NCBI GenBank assembly: GCA_947625415.1
Contig: CANQOG010000005.1
Coordinates: 1-64,000 of the forward strand
Length of the DNA stretch: 64,000 nucleotides
DNA from: an uncultured Clostridia bacterium
GTDB lineage: Bacteria; Bacillota; Clostridia; TANB77; CAG-508
Reading direction: 5' to 3'
Made by a program: the position numbers and the translations under genes. Below are positions 19,275-31,250 of the stretch, piece after piece; positions within the stretch are counted from its first letter, which is position 1, and every line of letters starts with the position of its first letter. The notes below the pieces were generated by a model. That model ran no database searches. It had not been told where the DNA came from and saw nothing but the letters and a program-made list of their open reading frames with translations.

Positions 19275-19811
19275 TTAAATAAAATTTAAATATTTTCTAA
19301 AATTATAAAAAGAATATAAAATACTTTCTACATCTTTTTTATTATTTACATCAAAAACTAAATTACCACATCTTGATAAAGCATCTTTTATTTTCAAATA
19401 TTTATTATTTAAGTCTTCTCTTATTTGTTTAATATTAAATTCATTTTCATTATTTTCAAATTGGGAACTAATTAGAATATAAAAATTTTTTGAAGAAGAA
19501 TTTTGAGTTTTATTTTTATTTTTAATATATTCGACGTAAAAATTAGAAATTTGCAATATTTTTTCATTTTTTTCTTCATTCATTTGATTATTTATTTGAG
19601 AAATATAAGAATCTAAATTTTCTTTTTTACTTTGAATTAATAATTGAATATCAAAATCACAGACTTTTAAAAATAATTTATAAGAATTTAAAATAGCTTC
19701 CTTCTCTAAATCAGATTTCAAATCATAATTTATAGGAAAAACTTTTATAATTTTAACATATTGATTATTTGAAACTAAAATACCATCTTCTAAAATCTTA
19801 TCAAGAAGCAA
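19275..19811 (-). CDS. Separate N-terminal VirB4-type domain protein
   Basis: A 178-aa soluble protein beginning ILEDGILVSNNQYVKIIKVF, with a central segment KLFLKVCDFDIQLLIQSKK. This resembles the region that begins VirB4/TraE proteins of Gram-positive conjugation systems, usually on the same chain as the ATPase. Here it ends 21 bases before the VirB4-like start. I infer a split VirB4: no CGG or other shift signal lies at the junction that could fuse the two. It heads the block, facing away from the AT-rich region downstream of gyrB. Confidence 0.6.
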   Translation of the reverse strand: MLLDKILEDGILVSNNQYVKIIKVFPINYDLKSDLEKEAILNSYKLFLKVCDFDIQLLIQSKKENLDSYISQINNQMNEEKNEKILQISNFYVEYIKNKNKTQNSSSKNFYILISSQFENNENEFNIKQIREDLNNKYLKIKDALSRCGNLVFDVNNKKDVESILYSFYNFRKYLNFI

Positions 19812-20451
19812 CCATTTTTGACTACTTTTTGAATTCTCTTTTATAATAAACCTCCTTTCTTTTTACGTATTAAAATGTTACATCAGATTTTTTCACTTGT
19901 CAATAACTTTTTTATAAATTTTTTAAAGTGTGTATAATTTTCCACATGTGTTTTATGTATCTAAATTTTTTTGTAAAAATGTTTTTTTAAACAAAAAAAT
20001 AATGAAAAAAATATAAATTAAAATTTCAAAGTAAAAATAATTATAATTTTTTTCTAAATTTTTCATTTTGCCATTAAGACTAATTCTTTATACACATCCC
20101 TTATTTCTACGTTTTTTCTTTTTTAAAACTTATTTTTTTGTATAAAAAAATAATTAGCAAAAAATTATTTTGATTTTTTTCATTATTTTTTTAATTAAAT
20201 TTTTTTAGAGCAAATTATCAAAAATTTAATTTTCAATTCTCTAAAAAATTTTTTTTAAGTCTAAAAGAAATCTTTATAAAATACTATCACAACTTTTAAC
20301 TTTTCCACAAAAAATATTGCTTTTCCACATTAATTCTTTTAAGTTGTTCGCAAAAAGTTTATAAAATGTGGACAACTAACTAAAATTATTTTAAGTACAC
20401 ATTAGAGTAATTTAAAAAAATTACATAATCATACACATATTAAAAATAAAA
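19812..20451. other. AT-rich non-coding region with a DnaA-box-like cluster
   Basis: About 640 bases without a gene, among the most AT-rich sequence here. It holds TTTTCCACA at 19938-19946, 20301-20309 and 20321-20329, and the reverse-oriented TGTGGACAA at 20367-20375, each one mismatch from TTATCCACA. It separates the second secretion block from gyrB, both on the minus strand. It may be a secondary DnaA-binding region or simply promoter plus spacer DNA. Confidence 0.5.
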
Positions 20452-20490
20452 AGAAAGTGACCATTAACATTAAATAGCCACTTTCATATT
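20452..20490 (-). terminator. Possible gyrB terminator
   Basis: GAAAGTGACCATTA and TAGCCACTTTC form an imperfect stem, followed on the minus strand by a T-rich stretch, about 14 bases beyond the gyrB stop. Confidence 0.5.
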
Positions 20491-20503
20491 TCTTAAATTA
20501 TAA

Positions 20504-24024
<3,521 letters not shown>

Positions 24025-24036
24025 TTATTTCTCCTT

Positions 24037-24289
24037 TTATACTATAATTCGCTTTTTTATTGTATTTGTCCCTATATTAGAAATAAATCCTTTAACATCA
24101 TTTTTCATATTAGATATCAATATAAAACTATTTTTTTGATTACATGAAATATCTTCTATTTTATTTTTAGAACTAAGATTTTCATACATACTTTTATATT
24201 CAGGTGTATCTTTTATTTTTTCAATATTAAATATACCGAATAACTTTATTATCTTTTATAACACAATTTTTTCCAATATGCAAATACAT
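24037..24289 (-). CDS. remB: RemB/YaaB-like DUF370 protein, one CGGN shift site
   Basis: A DUF370 (RemA/RemB) DNA-binding regulator, located between recF and gyrB exactly as remB (yaaB) in Bacillus. It starts MYLHIGKNCVIKDNKVI and then meets ATT|CGGT|ATA (24235-24238, codon 18). As a triplet the frame ends two codons later (R-Y-I-stop). With CGGT as Gly it gives VIGIFNIEKIKDTPEY, the family's I-I-G-I-F-D-x-E signature. It then runs on to a TAA at 24037, 83 aa in all. Because the first fragment is only 20 codons long, conventional gene finding misses this gene altogether. It is one of the strongest cases for four-base decoding. Confidence 0.88.
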
Positions 24290-24328
24290 TTTTTCTCCTA
24301 TTCGTTCTTGTGGATAACTTTAAAATGT

Positions 24329-25413
24329 TTATTTTTCAATAACTTCACCGGTTTTCCACAATAAAAAATTTTTTATTTATACTGTTTTCAAAATCTATCT
24401 TATCTGTACAAGTTATAATTACTTGATTATCTTTTATCTTTTCTAATAAAATAGTTCTTCTTTTTTTATCTAATTCAGACATAAAATCATCTAATAATAA
24501 AATTGGACTATCTCCTATTTCTTCTGAAACAACTTGAAGTTCTGAAAGTTTAAGAGAAAGAATTGCTGTTCTTTGTTGCCCTTGTGAACCAAATCTTGCT
24601 ACAGGCTTATGATTTATATAAAAAATTATATCATCACGATGAATTCCTATACTTGTATATCCCCTTTGAATATCAATTTCTCTAGCTTTTTTTATATTTT
24701 CTAGATATTTTTCTTTTGTATCACCTGTTGATATATATCTTAATTTTAATATTTCTGAATCATTTCCACTATTTGTTATCATTTTGTGGATAACTTCTAT
24801 TTTTTCTTTTATTCTATTTATATACTCATATCTGTATTTATATATCTTACTTGAAAGATTTGCTAATTGTTCATCCCAAACATCTAACATTTCTACAGGC
24901 TTCTCATCCTTTAAAATTTGCTTCAAATAATTATTTCTTTGCTCTATAACATTTTTATAATCATTTAAAATTTGTATATAATTAGGTCTTAACCCGACTT
25001 ATCATCATATCTAAAAATTTTCGCCTTTTATCTGGTCCATCTTTTATTATTGATATATCATCTGGAGTAAAAATTATACAATTAATTCTTCCAATAATAT
25101 CACTTATTTTACTTTGCTTAACCCCATTTATTAAAAATGTTTTTTGCTTATCTATTTTACAAGTTATCTTTCCACTTCTATCCTTCTTCTCAAATTGTAC
25201 ATCAATTTCACAAGATATGTTTTCAAATTTTATTAAATCAATATCTTTTTTTGCTCTAAATGATTTTCCCAAACTACACAAAAAAATAGCTTCAATAATG
25301 TTTGTTTTACCCATAGCATTATCGCCATAAATAACATTAATATTATTACAAAAATTAATTTCTTGATTATCGTAATTTCTAAAATTTTTTAAAGTAACTT
25401 TATCTATATACAT
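24329..25413 (-). CDS. recF: Recombination/replication repair protein RecF, two CGGN shift sites
   Basis: SMC-like ATPase that loads RecA at gaps with RecO and RecR. It starts MYIDKVTLKNFRN at 25413, with Walker A GDNAMGKT (residues 30-37), the signature FGSQGQQRTAILSLKLSEL, and Walker B PILLLDDFMSELD. Two in-frame CGG breaks occur. At 24993-24996 AGT|CGGG|TTA (codon 140) joins MMIS and LRPNYIQIL through Gly, at the place of the family's conserved x-L-x-P-x-Y. At 24347-24350 AAC|CGGT|GAA turns VENR-stop into VENGEVIEK, the normal RecF ending. Full length is 360 aa. Read as triplets the protein stops before the signature and Walker B motifs. Confidence 0.92.
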
Positions 25414-25472
25414 TTTTACTTCTATAAATATCCACATTTTTGTAATAAAATGTGGATATCCTCTGCCCCATT

Positions 25473-26589
25473 TTAATCTTTCATTTTTATAGGTAATATC
25501 ATATAAGTATAATCACCATCTTCTACTGATTTTATTATACATGGTGATCTATTTGTTCCAAATTCCATATAAACTTCTTCATCATCAATAGCTTTCAATG
25601 CATCTATGAAAAACTTTGGGTTAAACCCTATTTCTAATTCTTTTCCTTCTGTTTCTGGATAAATTTCTTCTTTTGCATCACCATTTTGGTTTGCACAACT
25701 TATTACTACTTTTCCAATATCTATATTAATTTTTACTGGATATTTCTTCTCTTTCTCTATTGATGATGCAGATATTAAAAGAATTCTTTCAAAACAATCT
25801 TGTATTTCAGATTTATTTACTTTTATTCTTGTTTCCCAATTAGTTGGAATTGCATTTTGGTATTTTAAAAATTCCCCATCTAATAAACGAGTAACTATTT
25901 TACAATTTTCCATTTCAAATAATGCTTGATTTTTTGAAATTCCTATTTTTACTGTATCAAAAGAATCTGACATTATTTTATTTACTTCATTTAAAGTTTT
26001 TCCTGGAATTACGCTACTAAAATTACTATTACTATTATTTAATTTATTACTTTTAATAGCTAATCTATAACCATCAACAGCTACAACATTTAATTTACCG
26101 TTCTGCTATTTCAAATAAGCAACCAGTAAAAATCGGTCTATTTTCTTCTGTACTTACAGCAAATATTGTTTTTCTTATCATATTTTTTAATATAGTTTGT
26201 TCTACTTCAACAGAACTCTCTATATTTATCTTTGGCAATTCTGGAAATTCATCTGGATTCATAGTAGCTAACTTATATAAAGAACCTTCACATTCTATTT
26301 CTAATAAGTTATTACTATTAATAGATATACGAATTTCTTTATTAGGTAATTTTCTTATAATTTCACTAAACATTGTAGCATTAACAACTGTATTACCTTG
26401 TTCTTCTACTTTGCTTTCCATTATATATTCTATACCAATTTCTAAATCATAAGAAGTAAGTTTTACTTCGTTTTCATTTGTTTGAATTAAAATACCTTCT
26501 AATATAGGCATTGTTGTTTTTGAAGCTACACCATTTATAACAGAGTTGATAGCTTTAAGGATAGTTTCTTTTTCACAGACAAAGTTCAT
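25473..26589 (-). CDS. dnaN: DNA polymerase III beta clamp, one CGGN shift site
   Basis: The ring-shaped sliding clamp that tethers DNA polymerase. Three clamp domains are visible, and the protein ends YMILPIKMKD as expected. At codon 164 the frame reads GAA|CGGT|AAA (26097-26100). As a triplet it is followed at once by TAA. With CGGT as Gly the chain runs FEIAEGKLNVVAVDGYRLA, the typical segment in domain 2, and gives a normal 371-aa clamp. An essential, single-copy replication protein cannot be a pseudogene, so the site must be read through in the cell or be an error in the sequence. Confidence 0.93.
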
Positions 26590-26920
26590 TTTTTTCTCTC
26601 CTTTATATAAATATATATTTTAGTAGTATTAGTTATAGTATATGTGGATTTTGTGGAAAAGTATTTCAAAAGCCTTATTTCCCTAAGAAAAACTATGTTG
26701 ATAAACTTGTGAAAAACTTTACGTATTGTCCACACAAAAAATCTTCCTCTGTGTTTTTATACCTATCAACAATTTTTTAACAAGTTATTCACAAGGTATA
26801 TGTGAATAACCGATAAACCATTTCCGTAGACTTTGATAGATATTTCTTATGTAAAAGTTTTGTTCTATAAAACATAAATTTTGAAATTCTTTTTAAAAGA
26901 TTTATTTTAAAGGTTTCAAA
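26590..26920. promoter_or_regulatory. dnaA-dnaN intergenic region with DnaA boxes
   Basis: About 330 bases with a facing pair of DnaA boxes, TTATTCACA at 26785-26793 and TGTGAATAA at 26801-26809. Further similar words lie around 26650 (TTGTGGAAAA), 26710 (TTGTGAAAAA) and 26728 (TTGTCCACA). An AT-rich stretch lies beside them. In Bacillus-type bipartite origins the unwinding element lies in this interval, so this is probably the second half of oriC. It also holds the dnaN promoter. Confidence 0.7.
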
Positions 26921-28261
26921 TTATTTTGAATCTTTGATAATGTTTTTCACACTTTCCACAATCATTTTTGTATTTGAATTATCTTTAATATCTTTTTCAA
27001 TTTTTTTGTAAGCATGCATAATTGTTGTATGGTCTTTTTTATTAAATTCCTCAGCTATTTTTGGAAAAGACATTTGCCCTATACTTCTGCATAAATACAT
27101 TGCAATTTGCCTTGGATAAACAATATCATTAGATTTTTTAGTAGAAACTAAATCTTTTTTATCTATATTATAATATTTAGCTACTACTTCTTGAATATAA
27201 TCAGCAGAAATTACTTTTTCTTTTTGAAGAACTATATCATTTAAAGCTTTTTCAGCAATTTCAATAGTTATTGGACTATGTGTTAATGATGCATAAGCAA
27301 CAATTTTATTCAAAGCTCCTTCTAACTCTCTAATATTTGAATCAACTTTATTTGCAATAACTGATAATATGTAATCATCTATAATAAGATTATCAGTTCC
27401 TGTTTTTTTCCTTAGAATAGCTAAACGTGTTTCATAGTCTGGCTTTTCTATATCTGCTATTATTCCCCATTCAAATCGTGACTTTAACCTTTCTTCTAAA
27501 AGAGAAATATCTCTAGGTGGCTTGTCACTAGAAATTATTATTTGTTTTCCATTTTCATGTAAAGCATTAAAAGTATGGAAAAATTCTTCTTGTCCAGTTT
27601 TTTTACCAGCAATAAATTGAATATCATCTATAAGTAAGGCATCTATATTTCTATATTTATCTCTAAAAAGTTCATTTTTATAATTAGGGTCTTGAATAGC
27701 ATTGATTAATTCATTAATAAATTTTTCACTGGTTACATATAAAACTTTTGCTTGAGGATTATTTTGAATTATTTTATTACCTATTGCTTGCATTAAGTGA
27801 GTTTTGCCAAGCCCAACGCCTCCATAAATAAATAATGGATTATAAGTTATTGCAGGTCTATCAGCAACAGCTAAAGCTGCAGCATGAGCAAATTTATTAT
27901 TATTACCAACAACAAAGCTTTCAAATGTATATTTAGGATTTAACCCAGAACTTGCATACAGTTCAGTGTTTGTATATGTTGTGGATGATTCTTTTTCTTT
28001 TACTTGTTCTTCGGTTTTTTCAATAACATTTAATTCACAAGATGTATTAGTAATGTAATTAAAAGTGTTTATAAACAGTTCTAAAAATCTAGATTCAATT
28101 GCATCTTTTTGCATTTTTGATTGAGCTATTAATGTTATTTTATTTCCTGAGATATCGCTAATTTCTAGATTTTTAATCCATGTATTATAAGAAATACTTG
28201 TTACTTCACCTTGTAAAAGATTTTTTGCTTTTGTAAGTAATTCTTCTTTATCAGTATACAC
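26921..28261 (-). CDS. dnaA: Chromosomal replication initiator DnaA
   Basis: AAA+ initiator that opens oriC, 446 aa. The order is domain I (about residues 1-85), a short linker, the AAA+ domain with Walker A GGVGLGKTHL (about 148-157) and Walker B ALLIDDIQFIAG, and the domain IV DNA-binding signature KKDHTTIMHAYKKIE. The start is GTG at 28261, preceded by GGAAAGGAAGAG. The frame is intact, with no CGG codon, unlike its neighbours dnaN, recF and remB. Confidence 0.98.
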   Translation of the reverse strand: MYTDKEELLTKAKNLLQGEVTSISYNTWIKNLEISDISGNKITLIAQSKMQKDAIESRFLELFINTFNYITNTSCELNVIEKTEEQVKEKESSTTYTNTELYASSGLNPKYTFESFVVGNNNKFAHAAALAVADRPAITYNPLFIYGGVGLGKTHLMQAIGNKIIQNNPQAKVLYVTSEKFINELINAIQDPNYKNELFRDKYRNIDALLIDDIQFIAGKKTGQEEFFHTFNALHENGKQIIISSDKPPRDISLLEERLKSRFEWGIIADIEKPDYETRLAILRKKTGTDNLIIDDYILSVIANKVDSNIRELEGALNKIVAYASLTHSPITIEIAEKALNDIVLQKEKVISADYIQEVVAKYYNIDKKDLVSTKKSNDIVYPRQIAMYLCRSIGQMSFPKIAEEFNKKDHTTIMHAYKKIEKDIKDNSNTKMIVESVKNIIKDSK

Positions 28262-28510
28262 TAGAATCTCTTCCTTTCCGTAAGATTTGTTTGTTATTTA
28301 TCCACACAATTATCCACATCATTTTCGCAAATTCAGTAAAATAGCATGTTTGAAAGCTGTCAAATGTGTGGAAAACTTTGTACCCGTAAAAGATTTATGA
28401 AAATCCTTTTATCCCTTTTAATATATTTCATATAATATCAAAAATAATTTTAAATGGCAAGAGAAATCTAAAAAAAAGATAGAAAAGTAAAAATAAAAGA
28501 AAAAAATGAC
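28262..28510. promoter_or_regulatory. oriC: Origin of replication, dnaA-upstream part
   Basis: Two perfect DnaA boxes TTATCCACA lie in direct repeat at 28298-28306 and 28310-28318. A reverse near-match TGTGGAAAA lies at 28367-28375. The region sits between divergently transcribed dnaA and rpmH, the classic Firmicutes origin site. Gene orientation switches here from mainly minus (left) to mainly plus (right), as expected for bidirectional replication. Confidence 0.85.
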
Positions 28511-28518
28511 TGAATTGC

Positions 28519-28548
28519 TTGACTTTTTGGTAACTTTTATAGTATAAT
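28519..28548 (+). promoter_or_regulatory. Promoter of rpmH-rnpA-yidD-yidC-jag
   Basis: TTGACT at 28519-28524 and TATAAT at 28543-28548 with an 18-base spacer, 74 bases upstream of the rpmH start. Confidence 0.8.
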
Positions 28549-28622
28549 TTTAATGCTTATGATTTTTTGAAATCAAAACGATATACAAATTATATAAAAG
28601 ACTAGGGAGGTGTGCAATAGAG

Positions 28623-28757
28623 ATGAAAAGAACTTATCAACCAAAAAAGAGACAAAGAAGTAAAGTACATGGATTTAGAAAAAGAATGAAAACTGCTGCT
28701 GGAAGAAAAGTTTTAAAAGCTAGAAGAAATAAAGGAAGAGCTAAATTAACAGCTTAA
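28623..28757 (+). CDS. rpmH: Ribosomal protein bL34
   Basis: A 44-aa, very basic ribosomal protein beginning [18 protein letters not shown] and ending with [12 protein letters not shown], complete and of normal length. GGGAGGTG lies about 10 bases upstream. It is first in the highly conserved rpmH-rnpA-yidD-yidC-jag cluster at the origin. Confidence 0.98.
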   Translation: MKRTYQPKKRQRSKVHGFRKRMKTAAGRKVLKARRNKGRAKLTA

Positions 28758-28771
28758 ATCCAGATAAAAAT

Positions 28772-28793
28772 AGGACTTTTGTGTCCTTTTTTT
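28772..28793 (+). terminator. Attenuating terminator after rpmH
   Basis: AGGAC ... GTCCT hairpin followed by seven Ts, 15 bases after the rpmH stop. As rnpA has no obvious promoter of its own, partial read-through is likely. Confidence 0.75.
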
Positions 28794-28878
28794 ATTATGA
28801 TATTTATTAAATATTAAAAAATGTATATTTAAGCTTGAAAAATTCCTAAAAAATAATAGGATAGAGGATTTTTTATAA

Positions 28879-29241
28879 ATGAAAAAAACTATAATGATTA
28901 AAAGAAAATATGAATTTAAAAAGCTTTTTTCAAAGGGAAAATTTTTCTATGCTAATTTTATTAATATGTACATTATAACTAATAATAAAAATTATAATAA
29001 ATTAGCAATAGCAGTTTCTAAAAAGCAGGGGAAAGCTGTTTATAGAAATAGATTCAAAAGATTAATAAAAGAAAATTATAGAGAAATTGAAGAAAAAATA
29101 AATTTTGGATACAATATTTTATTTATTATTAATAAAGGAAAGATATCAGAATATAAGAAGATTAGTTATTACGACATAAAAAATGATATGATAAAATTAT
29201 TTAAAAATAGTGGAATATTAAATGAAGAAAATATTAATTAA
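28879..29241 (+). CDS. rnpA: Ribonuclease P protein component
   Basis: Protein cofactor of RNase P, which trims tRNA 5' ends. The 120-aa protein has the expected start ([18 protein letters not shown]) and the RNR motif region [21 protein letters not shown]. It overlaps yidD by 20 bases, the usual compact arrangement. The frame is intact. Confidence 0.97.
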   Translation: MKKTIMIKRKYEFKKLFSKGKFFYANFINMYIITNNKNYNKLAIAVSKKQGKAVYRNRFKRLIKENYREIEEKINFGYNILFIINKGKISEYKKISYYDIKNDMIKLFKNSGILNEENIN

Positions 29242-29440
29242 ATTTTTGGAATTTTATAAAAAATCTATTTCACCATGGTTAGAAAATTTAGGTGTACATT
29301 GTAAATATGAACCAACATGTTCAGAATATACAAAACAGGCTATAGAAAAATATGGTGCGATAAAAGGAACCCTTTTAGGAATAAAGCGTATTTTAAAGTG
29401 TAATCCATTTTCTAAAGGTGGATATGATCCTTTAAAATAG
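29222..29440 (+). CDS. yidD: Membrane insertion efficiency factor YidD
   Basis: A 72-aa protein with the family motifs [25 protein letters not shown] and FSKGGYDPL. YidD is an amphipathic peripheral membrane protein that assists YidC. It overlaps rnpA and lies 23 bases before yidC. Confidence 0.97.
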   Translation: MKKILIKFLEFYKKSISPWLENLGVHCKYEPTCSEYTKQAIEKYGAIKGTLLGIKRILKCNPFSKGGYDPLK

Positions 29441-29463
29441 TATATAGAAAGGGAGGACAAGCA

Positions 29464-30336
29464 ATGATATTGTTTAAACTTTTTGCTAAACTTTTTGGCT
29501 ATGTTTTAAGTTTTATTTATAAAATTGTAAATAATTATGGATTAGCTATTATAATTTTTACAATTTTATTGAGATTAATTTTATTACCAAGTAATTTAAA
29601 ACAACAAAAAACGATGAAAAAAACAGCTAAAATTCAGAAAAAAATGAAAGAAATTCAGGATAAATATTCTAATGATCCAGTAAGATTAAATCAAGAAATT
29701 AGAGATTTATATTCTGAAGAACATATGAATCCATTTAGTGGTTGTTTTAGCTCTATTTTACAAATAATAATTATTATTTCGATTTTCATTTTAGTAAGTA
29801 ATCCACTTACATATATGAAGCAAATATCAAGCGAAAAAATTAAGGATTATACAAAACAAGTAAAAGAACAAAATAATGGAGAAAATGTAAATTATATAGA
29901 AATAGCAATAATTAAAAGTTTTGGAAAGACTGACAAGACAGTTAATTTGAATATGAATTTTCTAGGCTTAGATTTAAGTGATATTCCATTAAAAGATTGT
30001 AAAGATGATCCAAAAGTATTTATAATACCTTTATTATATGTATCAACTTCAATATTATCAATGAAATTAAATACTATTATGATGGAAGATAAAAAGGAAA
30101 AAGACAAAGTTAAAGCAAATAAAGAGGATAAAAAGCTTATAAAAGTTGAAAATAAGACAGAAGAAGAGGATGTAATGGAATCAATGAATAAAGGCATGAG
30201 ATATGTAATGCCTTTTATGACAGTAAGTATAGCTATTATAGCTCCTTTAGGTCTAGCTTTATACTGGTTTGTAAGTAATTTACTAATGATATTAGAAAGA
30301 TTATTTGTAAATAAGTTCGTTAAGGAGGAAGAATAA
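29464..30336 (+). CDS. yidC: Membrane protein insertase YidC/Oxa1
   Basis: A 290-aa insertase for membrane proteins. It has five hydrophobic helices. The conserved arginine of the hydrophilic groove lies in TILLRLILLP, followed by the cytoplasmic coiled-coil hairpin (MKKTAKIQKKMKEIQDKY). An acidic/lysine-rich insertion (about residues 215-240) precedes the last two helices. AAAGGGAGG is upstream. The frame is intact. Confidence 0.96.
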   Translation: MILFKLFAKLFGYVLSFIYKIVNNYGLAIIIFTILLRLILLPSNLKQQKTMKKTAKIQKKMKEIQDKYSNDPVRLNQEIRDLYSEEHMNPFSGCFSSILQIIIIISIFILVSNPLTYMKQISSEKIKDYTKQVKEQNNGENVNYIEIAIIKSFGKTDKTVNLNMNFLGLDLSDIPLKDCKDDPKVFIIPLLYVSTSILSMKLNTIMMEDKKEKDKVKANKEDKKLIKVENKTEEEDVMESMNKGMRYVMPFMTVSIAIIAPLGLALYWFVSNLLMILERLFVNKFVKEEE

Positions 30337-30339
30337 GAA

Positions 30340-31056
30340 ATGGAAAAAACTTATATATTTGAAGGAAAAACAACTAATGAAGCCATAGAAAAAGGATTAA
30401 AAGAATTAAAAGTATCAAAAAATAAAGTAGATATAAAAGTTTTAGAATCTGAAGAAAAAAGAAGTTTCTTTAGTATTTTAACTCCAAGAGTTGTTAAAGT
30501 AGAAATGACGTTAAAAGAAAAGATTAAAGAAGAAGTTCCTGAAAAACCAGAAAAAATAGAAAAACCTCATAAGAAAGAGCCAAGAGTAGTTGAATTTGAT
30601 AAAGATTTAGTAATTTCAAGGCTAGATAAATTTCTAAAGGAATTTGTTAAAAATCTTCCTCAAAATAATCTTACTTATAAAATAGAAATTGCTGAAAATG
30701 ATGTTTGTGTCAATATAGAAGGTGACAATACAGGATATTTAATAGGATATAGGGGAGAAGTATTAAATAGTATTCAAACAATATTGACTAATATTGCTAG
30801 TAAAGATATGGATTTCAAAATTAAGGTTTTATTAAATATAGGTGGTTATAGAGAAAAAAGAGAAAAAGATTTAGAAAATTTAGCTGGAAAAATAGCTGGA
30901 ACTGTTTTAAAAACTGGAAAATCAATCACTTTAGAACCTATGTCAGCTTATGAAAGAAAAATCATACATTTAAAATTACAAGATAGTGATAAAGTAGAAA
31001 CATATAGTGTTGGAGAAGAGCCTTATAGAAAGGTTGTTGTAGCATTAAAAAAATAA
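30340..31056 (+). CDS. jag: RNA-binding protein Jag/KhpB
   Basis: A 238-aa protein with a Jag-N domain (YIFEGKTTNEAIEKGLKEL), a charged linker, a KH domain (YLIGYRGEVLNSIQTI, the GxxG-type loop) and a C-terminal R3H domain (SAYERKIIHL, then YSVGEEPYRKVVV). It binds RNA with KhpA in other Firmicutes and affects cell division. It is the end of the rpmH cluster, and a hairpin follows. Confidence 0.96.
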   Translation: MEKTYIFEGKTTNEAIEKGLKELKVSKNKVDIKVLESEEKRSFFSILTPRVVKVEMTLKEKIKEEVPEKPEKIEKPHKKEPRVVEFDKDLVISRLDKFLKEFVKNLPQNNLTYKIEIAENDVCVNIEGDNTGYLIGYRGEVLNSIQTILTNIASKDMDFKIKVLLNIGGYREKREKDLENLAGKIAGTVLKTGKSITLEPMSAYERKIIHLKLQDSDKVETYSVGEEPYRKVVVALKK

Positions 31057-31085
31057 AAAGTTTTAAATTAAATATAAAAAATCTG

Positions 31086-31138
31086 AAGTCAAAGTGAGGA
31101 TTTAATTTATAAAATTATTATCTCATTTTGGCTTTTTT
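31086..31138 (+). terminator. Terminator after jag
   Basis: AGTCAAAGTGAG and CTCATTTTGGCT pair imperfectly around a long AT-rich loop and are followed by a T-run. Confidence 0.55.
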
Positions 31139-31250
31139 ATTTTATAAAAATAATTAAAAATAATTAATTTTTTATTATTTTTAATTAAATTTATTATTTT
31201 TGATTATTTTTTTAGACCAATTGACAAAAAAATATAGGAGGAAATTCACA

